Origin: Lepas anatifera | Lineage: Eukaryota > Arthropoda > Thecostraca > Lepadidae | Direction of reading: 5' to 3' | DNA: 64,000 bases | Assembly (NCBI GenBank): GCA_034440635.1 | Contig: JAOTON010000207.1 | Coordinates: forward strand, 1 to 64,000 | Part shown: piece after piece, positions 22,598 to 34,100 of the stretch | How positions within the stretch are numbered: the first letter of the stretch is position 1 | How the letters are laid out: the number at the start of each line of letters is the position of its first letter | Translations under genes and position numbers: made by a program | The notes under the pieces: model-generated | Told to the model about the DNA's origin: nothing | Seen by the model: only the letters and a program-made list of their open reading frames with translations | The model's database searches: none

Positions 22598-22804
22598 TTA
22601 AGGTGACTTGTGGGTGATATGCCAAGAAGCTAACATGGTGTTTATTTTGGGTTCAAGATCGCGTATGAAAATTGATTCCTTGATTTCAGTTTCTGCGACG
22701 TCCCGCTTAACACCTAAAATTTCGATCCGAAATAGGGAGTTAATTTCATCATCATCTAGGTCTTTATGATAGTGTAATATGTTGTCACCGAAGGGCGTGT
22801 CCAA
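22598..22804 (-). pseudogene. GIY-YIG endonuclease C-terminal fragment
   Basis: The minus frame starts at TPFGDNILHYH and ends with ESIFIRDLEPKINTMLASW. It aligns position by position with [11 protein letters not shown] and [13 protein letters not shown] of the intact Penelope-like element at 43.1 kb. The glutamate of AETEIKES is the conserved acidic residue of this domain. The N-terminal GIY-YIG motif is missing because the frame is cut at 22805 by a foldback element. Confidence 0.6.
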
Positions 22805-22805
22805 T

Positions 22806-22963
22806 CTATGTAGGCGAGCGTCACCTCAATGTTCGTTTAGACGGTACCTAATGGGTCTTTTGCTCTCGCTTTCATATGAATGGTTTAGGGAATGTCCATT
22901 CATATGTAGGCGAGAGCAAAAGACCCATTAGATCGAACATTGAGGTGACGCTCGCCTACATAG
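22806..22963. mobile_element. Foldback MITE with 30-bp perfect inverted ends
   Basis: The left end CTATGTAGGCGAGCGTCACC and its continuation to 22835 are repeated exactly inverted at 22934-22963. Further inside, AATGGGTCTTTTGCTCTCGC and CATATGAATGG are also mirrored around a short loop near 22890. The 158-bp unit could fold into one long hairpin. No target duplication is obvious. It lies inside PLE2. Confidence 0.75.
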
Positions 22964-24279
22964 AGTTTTGTTTTATTTTATTTTATAACATCTCGTGACT
23001 TCAAATCTTCATAATTCTGCCCTGGGAAACATTTCAAATATTCAAACACTCGTTTGACAAGAACCCAGCAAACCACAAGTAAATCATAAATCACAAACCA
23101 ATATAGATCACATCTAAATTTAACACCGTTAGAATCAATCAGGTTTTACGCAAACACGTTTACAATGCCATGTCAAATATCGAATAGTCGCAACAGAATT
23201 TCCGAATACACTTACGTTCACAGGAAGGTGTCACCCGCACACACACGTGCGCTCTCGCTCGATGCTGCAGCGGAAATGACCCGGGGTCAACGCTTGACCT
23301 GGCCGCCAGGCGGCAGTCGGGGCAGAGCCGGAAGGGCAAGTTATGTGGGCAGTAATAAATGCTCACGGTGAAAATAAGTGCGGAGACTAATTAGTTGTAT
23401 TAACATTTGACAAGGGAAGTTCACCACATAAGCCTAGAAATCAAATAAACCTATCTTTCAGAAAATCAGTATCCAACCGGAAGACTTGAGCGACATCTGC
23501 TGTCTAGCCGGCAGAGGCTCACGATGACGTCACAGGATGCGGCACAGTGACGTCACCGATAACAATAGTGCTAGCGCACTTCGTCCAGCAACAGTAGACA
23601 CAGGTCTACACGTGTGTTTTGCCTAAATTAGTTTAACGTGTTGGCTGGATGGTGCTGGAGTGTGGATGGTGATATGGCTGGCATCTCCTGTGCCTGGACC
23701 TTGGATGCCTGCTGCCGGTGCTGGTCGGGGCCTCGGGCGGCGGGGGGAGAGGGGAGTTTAATGTCTCGCCATCTGGGGCGACTGTACTTGCTCTTCTTTC
23801 AAACTGCAACTGTCCAAATATGTGTCATAATTTCGTCCAAAAAAATTAGGAAGGAAAATAAAAAAATAAATGTCTAAGATTGATATGTATACTGTGTGTG
23901 AGTGCGTGCCTTTTTTGTACTGTTAACCGGTCCATATATTTCTGCAGGAAGAAGTGGTTGCTCCTATGCGTGTGATAGTCTTTTTTAATTTTTGTGCTAA
24001 AAAATGTGTCATATCTGAGGAATTGAGGATGACGTGACGTCGTAAGCTCCTATTATTGTGTCTATTCTTTCAATATTATTTTAGGTCTAAGATAAAAAGA
24101 TAACTTCGCAGATAATGGTCATTTTTAACACCACTTTAAAACTCATAATACTAATGCTGCTACAAACATTGCTCCGCCTACTTACTAGCTCTTTTCATTT
24201 CAATATATGTCCTAGAATTTAGTGGAGGTCTTGCTAAGTACCTAAAAATAGGCACCGTTATCTATCTTCTTAGTTTGGA

Positions 24280-24445
24280 AGATGGGTGGCTTAGTGGATA
24301 GCATCATCATCTCCTAAGACACCGGACGGAGCCTCTGAATAAGTCGATCTTATCTCCTTAATCTGGATCAAAACTGGATGAGAGTTGGCGACGCCGGAAA
24401 GCTTTGGCGGCTGGTGCGTCGTTAAACCCCAACAATCATTATTAA
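24280..24445 (+). mobile_element. tRNA-derived SINE, copy 2, B box lost
   Basis: The head GGTGGCTTAGTGGATAGCAT keeps an A box. The segment with the B box is deleted compared with copy 1 at 14.1 kb. The body matches: GCCTCTGAATAAG, GGATGAGAGTTGGCGACGCC, GGTGCGTCGTTAAACCCC and a CAATCATTATTA tail. Loss of the B box should stop polymerase III transcription of this copy. Confidence 0.65.
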
Positions 24446-25140
24446 GCCATAGCTCACGAGAGCGCCACAAACCACTTAAAGGCCTGGGACACGTCAAACA
24501 TGGAGAAAATAAGGCCTAAACTTCGAGGCACGAGAATTGCTCCAAGCCAAGCCAAGAAAGGGAAACAGATCATTTTTGGCCTCTTTATGACTTGAATCTG
24601 AGCGCTCTAAAATTAACGTCTCTTGAATTTGGAACCATTGTGAGGTAGTCGAGATCATGCTGCTGGCTAAACTTTAATGTTTGTTTTTCGAGCTGGCTAA
24701 GATGGAACATTTTTTGGTAAAACTTGTGACACACTGTTGTTATGATTATATTGTTAAACTTTCTATTGATGGTTACTTTTATTTTCATATCTTATTAGAA
24801 AGCGAGGTGGAGTTTTTCCAATTCTAGTAAAGTTAGGAAAATAGTGCAACTGCTGTGAAATCCTGTTCTCATACATGTTTGTATGTTGTCAATACTTATT
24901 ATCGACATGTCAACCTTATCAATGTATGCACGTGCGTAGTTAATTTCTGGCAATGAAATGAATTATGGTGAGCTCTAATCTGTATTTTTGTGTAATTATA
25001 AGCGTTTCTTACTTAAATAAGCAATGGAAAAATAAGGTAAACAAATTTTAGTTACAGCTGCCCAAATTTTTGCCAGCAACATAGCATTTCCTTAAATTAT
25101 GTAGCACTGCCTCTTCCATATTTGAAGAACCCCTGCTTAA

Positions 25141-25192
<52 letters not shown>

Positions 25193-28065
25193 TGCCAAGC
25201 TTAAGGTTCTTCTTATCATTTCAGTTTTAGGAGCGAGTGTTATGGCAAATGAGTCAGTGAAAACGTATTCATTCATCAGAGCAATTAACATGTTGCTGAT
25301 ACATTTTTTAATCGACGAGCGAGAACTGGGCAGTGTTTTTAATCTGGGATGGCCGGTAATGTGAAATTATGCACCCGTTATTGGCTCCGTTTCTAACTAC
25401 AAAACGCTCCATTTGATTTCCAACTTTCCCTCGTCGTTGGCTAATCTAATGATCTAATCCTTGTCTGCGCTGCTAAACACTACTTTCCTCGCTTCGTTTC
25501 GCTTGTGTTTACACCCGTGATCGCTCTCATTTGAAATCACGTGAAGGCAGTGAGAACTACACGCAGTCTTCAGTCTAGCCGCGTCGCTTAGACTGTGGAA
25601 AGCTAGCCACCTGATAGGTGATATTCAGCCTTAATGCTGCTGGCCGTTACGGCCATTGGAGAAGTTACGAACAGAACGATACTGGAAAACAGGACACTCC
25701 CGTGAAAATGGTTGTGGATGTATCAATTTACTGTCAGAATGATCCCGCTAACAACAGCCCCAACGCTGTAAATAAACAAGCCATCATGGCTGATACATCG
25801 ATGAAGATACGGAATATTACCCACTGGGAAATAAACACAATTTTACCATGCATGAGAGACCTTAACATTAAAAATTCCGTGGCAAACACCACTACCTTCA
25901 TCATATTGCACGAAGATGCAGACGAGCATTATCATGAAAAATACAAAAAATTGCTTAAAACCACATTTTGCTTATGTGCTAATTAGGACAAATCAACCCA
26001 CTTCCTGTATGAATGTGACAGAGTTGTGCTCTAAATATCTTACAATTGTAATTTGTTATACTTGTATCGTCTGACGTTAGCCAAACTTGCTCTTGCAGTT
26101 ACGGTCGTCTTTATCTCACCAGGGGTTACCTGAGCCTTGTTTTCCGTCCGTTCCGAACACAGCACACCCCTCCCCCGGTCAGAGGGTCATCCACCGTGTC
26201 GACGTCCCCGTCCAGCACGCTTCGGCAGAGTCTGACTCATTCCAGAGAGTGCACCTGCCCCATCGCAGCGCCCGGAGCCGCTTACCTCTGCTGCGGGCCC
26301 AGGAGCTATACCAAATGTTAGCCTTTACACCAGGTAGATAGCACTGCAGTGACCAAATGATACAAATATGCTGTTCAACATATGCCATAGGAACTTTCAG
26401 AACATTTGGGATCCAAGGTGTATTCTGAAATAGTATCTTTCAAGTCAGTGCCACACGGTTAATGGTTAATAATCTTGAATATCAGGAGCCATGGTCTGCA
26501 TGCCCCCTTCCCCCAACCTCCTGCTCCTACGCCTATGCTGTTGAAAGATAAAAAAATTGGTGATGGTAATGATAAATAAAAAATGATGCTTGAAACACTT
26601 AATATTGCTTAATAGATAGCGAACCCAATCAAACCATTTCAACGTTTTGCTTGTACAGTATCTCGGTAGTCGGTACCTATGTACATTTCTGTGGTCAAGA
26701 TCAATCAAAAGAACCTATATCAACTTCAATGAAAGTTCTATTGAAAATATTATCTGCGCTGCTGAAATGACCCGCCTATTTGCTGAAAGGAAATCAATAC
26801 AGGTGGGTACCCAACAACACATCGATGAGTAGAAGAGCTTCTGTTCTGGCAGTGTGGCTAGTACATCATACTTTGCAACATAGTTTTGCGTAAGCAAAAG
26901 TATCTGAGAACATCTGGGATTCTGGCTTACTGGATATAAAAACGGGTAGCGTGGCTTAGGGGCTGGTCCAAACCCTCTCTTGAGAAACTGAAAGGTTTTG
27001 GTGTCAGATTTTTTTGTGACAACATGCCTACAATTCTTCGAAAATACCCAGGATGAATGACGGAAAGAATTGTAACGAATGCGCTGTTTTGTCTCGTAGC
27101 TGATTATGACAATTACGGCTCACTTTTACATTATTTTGCGTCATTTATCTAAGGAAGTTCTCGGCAAAACACCTGGCACCAAAAGCTTTCCGTTTTTCAA
27201 GAGGGTGTCTGAACCAGTCCCTTACTTAGCGTACAGCCGAATTGATGCCGGTCAGCCCTGGTAACCACCCCCCCCACTTCCTGTTTGGCTCGCTGCTCCA
27301 TTGCGCATCCCATGACGTCACTTGTGCTTCATTCCGGTGCGGATGCGTTGTTGTCGCCCCATGGGTGGCATGTGGCTGGCGGACGGAGATCGCCGCCGGC
27401 ACACGTCACTGGTGCACGTTTCCGCGGCATGACGTCATCCGGACATCTGCGCTACACGCGCGTCTGAAATTGAATGTGCGGTGAAATCAGTTATGGTAGA
27501 GTGGTGTTTCGCCTGGAATTACATACACATATCGTGACAATGGCGAAAATTAGGCTTAATAGTCCAAGTGTAAATTTGGTACATTCTTCACAACTGGGAT
27601 TTGTGTTGTCCGTCGTTTGTTCTCGATATTCTAGCATGACAGTTACAAACACATGAATTTTAGGAAAGGTTTTTTTTCCGTACCAGCGACACTTCTCGGA
27701 TGGAAAATAAACGCTGGCAGCCAGGAGAGGGAGGTGGGGCGTGAAAAGCTCACCAGAGTGTTATTACATTGAATTTTCCTCACCAATTCTGCACATTCAC
27801 ACTTTTATCGGACCAATAAAGGAATCATTGGTAAGATCGTCCAGGTGGCATTTGAGGCTATCCCCAATTGAACTGCCAATGATGGGAGCTGAATTCTACG
27901 TAGGTAATTTATATGCTACCAGCACAACATTCAAACATAATTCAAGCATGTGAATCTTTCTCACAACAGTCAGTTGACAGGAAGCCTATGACTCCCGTTT
28001 TCGGCCCTGATTTCATGAAACTATTATGTAATATGAGTATGAGAGTAATATATTAAAACTATTGC
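24446..28065. other. No gene recognised; long unidentified open frame
   Basis: The longest open stretch (25618-25986, plus; first ATG near 25710) gives about 90-120 residues ending in HEDADEHYHEKYKKLLKTTF, with no recognised family, signal peptide or splice support. It could be an exon of an unknown gene or chance. The rest shows no exon-like features. Near 26500-26535 there is a C-rich repeat end. Confidence 0.3.
25142..25190. repeat. (TA)n microsatellite
   Basis: An uninterrupted run of about 24 TA units. Confidence 0.95.
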
Positions 28066-28067
28066 CA

Positions 28068-28272
28068 CTTTTGCCAGTTAGAATATTTTTGGAGGTGAGA
28101 ACACTTGACCGGACCTGGTGACCTGACCTGATATAAGAAAATTATTATTATTATTTTTAAACTGCCAGACAAATCAGGGGCACACTGGGTTAAGTGCACC
28201 GGTACTTCGCGCTGCCCTTTTCTAGCGACATCGAAAAACCTGTGGAGGTGCTTGAAGACCCCCACCGGTTAA
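28068..28272 (+). mobile_element. Fragment of TTAA family 3 (right end)
   Basis: GGAGGTGAGAACACTTGACC, GGTGACCTGACCTGATAT, a TACTTCGCGCTGC block and ACCTGTGGAGGTGCTTGAAG follow the right third of the family 3 element at 9.06-9.26 kb. It ends at CCCACCGGTTAATC. An ATT run interrupts the middle. Confidence 0.45.
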
Positions 28273-28274
28273 TC

Positions 28275-30935
28275 CTCATTAATTAGACACATGATCTGTT
28301 GGGGCCAAAATAGCGAAGCAGATAGAAAAAAAGGTCTTGTGACAGATTACGGGAACAGAAGCTGAGAAGTGGAGAAAAGACACCCTATTTCTGAAATTTC
28401 TTCTAGATGACGCGGTGGAAGTGATACCTAAAAACTAGCACCTCTACTTCATCACCACTTGCAGTTGGCATAATTAAATTTGCTTTCCTGAATAACTTCA
28501 TATTAAGGGATCGTTGCTTTGGAATCGTTGCAAAATTTTAGCAGTCCTAGATAAGTTGCAGATGTAAAATTCTTTGGAGATCGGTAGATTTTGAAAGCAA
28601 AAATATATTCGAGTGAGCATTTATATAAAACAGGAAAGTGATTCAGCAAAACTGCTACCCACTCAGTAGACGTTGAGGGACGTGCTTCAGAGTAAAATAA
28701 AAAAAATCGTTTGAAAATCCGAAATAGCCATGAGTATCATTACCGGTAAAACATTGATGGGACCATAAAATATGTAATCCTATAATGACCGGAATATCGG
28801 CTCTAGCGTAGAAAACTTGGATTCAGCTCGCTGGTGCATTCTGCTTATGCTGCTTGCAAGACTTTCAGTATTTCCGAAATGCGTCCAAACACAGAACAAT
28901 TTCGAATACCTGGTAGGGGCCAGGCTCCATCTGTAACTATCATCTAGCATTAATTGGAGTTTCCAACGATTTTAAGAAAAAAATAGATAGGGAGACATCA
29001 TACAGAGTAATGGGTTTCAACAAAAATGTATCTTGCTTTTAATTTTTTGACCATCGGATAATATTCTTTGTAAAGTAAATTTGTCTAAGAATACCGTATT
29101 GGAAAATCAAATATTTGCCTTCCCCCTGTTTATGGGGGAAGGGCAAATATATGCTGCCTCCCAGTCTAATGTCCCCTGCCCTGGATCCACCGGTTAGTAC
29201 ATGGATCAATACAAAAAATAAAACGCTTGGTATCTGTGGTGAAACGTGGCTCTAAGCCATAAGATTTCACATTTTCCAAGTCCGAGAGCTATTTGGGGGA
29301 CTCGGTTCCATCGCTTTGACAAAAAGACAGCAAAATACAAGGATTTTCCTTCAACAAAGTTAAAAGCCAAAACTTTTGAGCACAGTAAGATATTGTTCAG
29401 GTGTTTCATCCTGAAACGTGCATTTGCAAGCGCTAAGCGTGTTTGCTCAAACATATCACGATGCAGTGATTTGAAAATGCTATCAAGTCTGAGACAATAG
29501 GAGCTCCACTAATTTGCTTTGCTGAGCTCAAACAACTTCGGTCTCAGTTAAACTTGGCTGTCTTATTCCTTCGAATTTTTCTGGAAGTTCACTGAGTTGT
29601 ACATGCACACTTTCCGGTCCAGTTTTTGTTTAGCCGTTACCAGTTTCGATGCCCGAAGGAGGCGGAAGGCACATCATCAAGGCTCGACCATGGAAAGTAC
29701 AAGATAATGAACCCCATCTAAATTGGGTACCTCGAGTGGTTGTTCCAGAAACGTAAATATAAAAGGTGTGAAAACATTGCAACATTTCCCAATTGGATTC
29801 GTGTCGCATTGATGGTTTTCGGCCCTGTAACCCCTAACCAGGACCATTGGGGAAACTCCGGAACATTTATAGTGATCGTATTCGTTTTAAGGCCTAGTCT
29901 TGTAGTATTCAAAACAGATGCACCATGACCTACAATTCAACATGCCATCGTGACTCAGCACTCTTAGTTTGGGAGGACACTTTCTCTTACATATGCTCAA
30001 AATTTATGTGGAATGCTATACTCAGCAGCTCAATCAACTTTTGCTTCGAATTTCCCTTGTAGGTTCTTATTCTTACTACACCACATGCTTATCTTATGGC
30101 TGATGTCCTGGAATCCAATCGATCTTCAAGTAGACCTTTGTACTTCAAAACCTGTACCTATATGAATTTTAGACTTCACGACACATGAACTAATGACGTC
30201 CCTTAACATCAATGAGACTAAATGGTATAACGTTCAAACATAAATGTGCAGCCCTCACTAACAGGTTCTCACATCCTACTGGGTTTGAGTAAGTTTATCT
30301 CTGTCAGAGAAGTCATCAATCACTCCGGTTGTGCTCAATAGGCAAGACTGCATAAAACACCAGCGTGGCCTTAACCTGCCTGTGCTCTTCATACCAAGAT
30401 ATATGGCTCATTATTGTAATAATTCAATCCATCAAAAATGGTTGGTATTGGATCAAACATGTCACGAAAAAAATGTGAGGCGGCTCCCGTTCTGCCAGTC
30501 GCGAACGCTTCCAATCTCGCCGAGCAGGTGAGTGAATCACCATCCCTAATGCCAGCGACAGTTGAATGGCCTGGGAGATCGCCGGCAGATCCTGATATAA
30601 CTGTGAGATCTGATCACCTCGCTAACGCAACAAGTCATAGCGGTTCGCCGCCGACGACCCCGGTCTACTGTTTGTGATGAACTTCACGGCTCCAGCGCCA
30701 GGTGGCAGCTACTTCGCGGACGGCGCGCCGGGCCCACGCGGCAATATCTCCAGCTGCATTTACCATCACCGATTCTAAAGATAGTACCAGAAAATACTCA
30801 ATTTTTCGGAGTATTACAGCTCATATTGTCAGCGTTGACCACAAACGCTCACAAATTAAACAATCGTGACACAGGCTCAATTTATAGAGCGGATGGGCGC
30901 TGCATCCTACATGACATTCACCCCGACCGGGACGA
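28275..30935. other. No gene recognised
   Basis: Upstream intergenic DNA. Around 29120-29195 a small inverted repeat (TTTGCCTTCCCCC ... GGGGGAAGGGCAAAT) is followed by a CCTGGATCCACC end like those of the small TIR elements. Nothing else is supported. Confidence 0.4.
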
Positions 30936-31165
30936 ATGTACCAGAGTTGAGACACCTGCCCCAGGTACGTCGGCCCGGTGTTCCACCGATGGCTGTGGGA
31001 GGCGCGGCAGCCCCGGTCAGTGTCTCCCGTGTTGACCCGGCTCGAGGGGCCGGCCGACAGGTGTCCTAGAATCGAAGGGCGCGATACGGTGGGGGAGGGT
31101 GGCGCTGTGAGGGGTGCGTGGAGTGGAGGTGCGTGTGTGGGTGAAGGACAGGGGCGCAGCTCATC
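30936..31165 (+). promoter_or_regulatory. GC-rich candidate promoter and 5' leader of the SLC6 gene
   Basis: About 230 bp are clearly more GC- and CpG-rich than the flanks and end directly at the proposed start codon. There is no clear TATA box. The call rests on composition and position before exon 1; no transcription start can be read from sequence. Confidence 0.3.
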
Positions 31166-31192
31166 ATGCCGTCCTACAGCTACAAAGTCAAT
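31166..31192 (+). CDS. SLC6 exon 1 (candidate start)
   Basis: ATG opens MPSYSYKVN and the ninth codon is followed directly by a consensus donor GTAAGT at 31193-31198. The phase (0) fits exon 2 exactly. It sits at the downstream edge of a GC-rich block. The exon is very short, so this remains a proposal; an alternative is translation starting at the ATG at 38422 in exon 2. Confidence 0.4.
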
Positions 31193-34100
31193 GTAAGTAC
31201 CACCTTAAATACGTCTGAATGAAGATGTCCAGTGGCGATAATGCCAGTGGAATGTTTTTTTGGTGTTTTTATCAAGTGGCCAAGTCACAAAAACCCATAA
31301 CGTTGAAAGGTATCGTTAGCATCAAATTACCTCCCTTTTGATGTTTTCCAGGATCAGAAATTTCGGTCTTTGGATAGCGACTGATTTAGGTCTTTCCTCA
31401 GGGAAGGGGTGAGAGTGGCGTCAATACTCTGCAGGGGTTGGGGGTCTTTTGCCATTACGAGAGTAGCCCACTACATGTCATTTCGGGTGTTTCTAAGCAG
31501 AGTTGTGTGAATCCGAAATCGGAGTCGTAATTCAACTCACATTCGAACTCTTTGACTCATGTGCTAGAGTTGGTGGACTCATAAAAAGAAATACAAAGAG
31601 TCAAATTTAGTTAAATAGTAACGTATCACTGAGTCAAGGTGAGTTGAGTCGCAACGAGTTTCTGAGTCGAAGTGAGCTGAATCGCAACGAGTTACCGAGT
31701 CAGGTGGGTTGAATCACAGTGAGTTACTGAGTCGAAGTGAATTGAATCGCAGCAAGTTTCTGAGTCGAAGTGAGTTGAATTGAACGAGTTACTGAGTCGG
31801 GAAGAGATGAACTGTCATCAGTAGCGGTAAGTTGGAGTGAGCCAAAGTGAAGGTTTGACTTAAACTTGAAACCATTCCTTTATAGGTATACTGTGGGCAT
31901 TCATTCACTCTTTAAGGAGCATCACAATGAAACCAGTTCCTGCTAGGTGTTTGACCACCACACGTGTAGACGAAGGCAAGCAGATAGGCCATGTTCCTAG
32001 TTACACCCGCTCTCATCATTCCGAATCTTAGCCATTAACTTGGCATTGCATTGAAAGAAGCCGGCCTAAAATACCCGTTGGCCCTAAGCTATTCTTGTGA
32101 TCCCTGCCCTTGTGTCAATAGGAAATTACACAACAGGGAGTTTACCCTTCTTAAAGTTTTTGTTTACCAAACAGGCTGATCACATAGGTAGAGAGCAAGC
32201 AGGTCACAGACTCTGTCCCAATATTACACCTCAGCTTTTATCCGCTTTTACCGAAAATGTTTGCCCCTTTGTTTGCCGGTCCAATCCCAGACGATCAGGT
32301 GTTGTAATCAATATAGTTTACTTCAATATAAGTCCAAGGTTTTCCATCACTAAGCATATATCTTATATGTCGGCTCCATGCTTTCACAAACGATCCGATT
32401 TTCACATATGCTGGAGAGGATCAAAATAATTTATTAAATGTAAACATTGGAGAGGGTCAAACAGGTGCAAGGCATTGGAGAAGGTTAACGCATTGCAGAA
32501 TTAGTAAGGTTAAGCTGATTATTTCAATGGTCTATCTATTAAAGCCAGAAGACAGCTCTGGAAGCAAATAAGACCTAAATGGAAATAAACACGTTCTGGT
32601 TTACCAAAATGGCTGGCATAGGTGGATCCAGGATCCCAATCCGGGAGGACTAGCACACGGAAGGAGGCGCCATTCAGACCAAGGGGTGCCACTTTTAGAC
32701 AGTTAAACCTATCAGGTGGGCAGGCGCCAAGTCCTATCGTTGGAATGCCAAAACTCGCATCCTGGGGAGGGGGGGAGCACTTTCTGGGTGAGCCATGGAC
32801 ATTTCGGGAAGGGTGCCGTAACCATTTCAGGGGGTGCCAAGGGTCGATGGGGAAAATACCCCTTACCCCTCTCTGGATCCGCCTATGTTGGCTGGAGAAC
32901 TTGAGGCCGCTTATTCTGTCACCACACCCCTGTTTCATGCACGCTGTTAAAGAAAGTGAAAGGGCAAATATTTGGCGGCTAACCACGGGATTACAAGCTT
33001 GTGTGTGACAGCTTCCTATCTGAAATCACTCAACATTGGGCTCATGACAAATGAGATGTACAATTTGCCTTTAATTTTTATTTGGCTATCGAACCCTAAA
33101 ACACAATAGTCGATTTTCCATCGTAAAACAATGCCGCTACTGAATGAATCATACCACTAGCATCTTTATCTCAGATTTACGACAGGTCTTCAAGCAAAAT
33201 AAGCGCTATTTTTGCCTGATTCTGTCGAATCCCTAAGTACCTGGAAATATGTTCTAAGGCGTCTCGCTGGTTTTGATAGTAAAGAGCCCGGGCCGGTAAA
33301 TATATTTTGTGACAGTAATACTACTTATACATGTGTCTAAAAATGTACACTTGCTTAGCAGGTGTTTCTTTTTATATTTGTAAGGAAAGTCGTTTAGATA
33401 ATACAAACACTCCACGACAATAAAAACATATAAAAGACGACAAGCCATTCGGTTTCCATCCAAAGTACATCAGCCCACATTCACAGCTGAATGTGGGCGG
33501 AATGCTCGTGAAAGCATTTATCCCATTTTCTGTACCAGTCAAACGTCGATTTTGTGTATTGTTTACAGCTGGATGTATTCACGCGTGCGGACAAGTAGCA
33601 GACGACGGGAAAGCTTTAATGCGGCGTCGGAATCGGGCCAACGACTCTGGAGAGATTCCAGAGCTCACTTTCAATGATTAGATCCGTCAGGCCGGGTGTG
33701 ACGCTGGACAATGTCGGTAGACTCCGGCAGGAAAGTGGATGGTGTAGGTGGCGCGCACCGTCGTGCCCCGAGCGCACGCAGCGTGTCTTCCCACACCGAC
33801 GCACGGCATTGATGAGAAATGCATACGATAGTAGCACAGTGACAAACCGCCAAACAAACCACAGGTTTTTCAGCAGTTTCTCCTCACAGAAACGCAGCGG
33901 CGGCGGTGGAGTGTGACCACGTTTACAGGCCCAGCGGGGTGGAATTTGCACTTGCTGGCCGCTGTGATAGCATGTCAGCACAAAGAAAGACTGTAGTGTG
34001 CTCAATTTTCTGTCACAATGACCTCAATGCTGTACATTCCGAAATCTGATGGAGAATTGAGGCTTTATAACTTTATTTTAATGAATCAAATAACTTAACT

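Larger units (their letters stand above)
22229..24186 (-). mobile_element. Decayed Penelope-like element with inverted arms (PLE2)
   Basis: The left arm (about 22229-22545) and right arm (about 23835-24147) are inverted copies: ATGAGTTTTAAAGTGG, ATGACGTGACGTC, CATATATTT and GTACAAAAAAG recur in mirrored order. Between the arms is the C-terminal end of a GIY-YIG endonuclease domain (22598-22804, minus), homologous to that of the intact element at 43.1 kb. A 13-bp direct repeat flanks the structure. The reverse transcriptase is gone, and a separate foldback element sits at the upstream edge of the endonuclease fragment. The right end has about 38 unpaired bases before the duplication. Confidence 0.65.
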
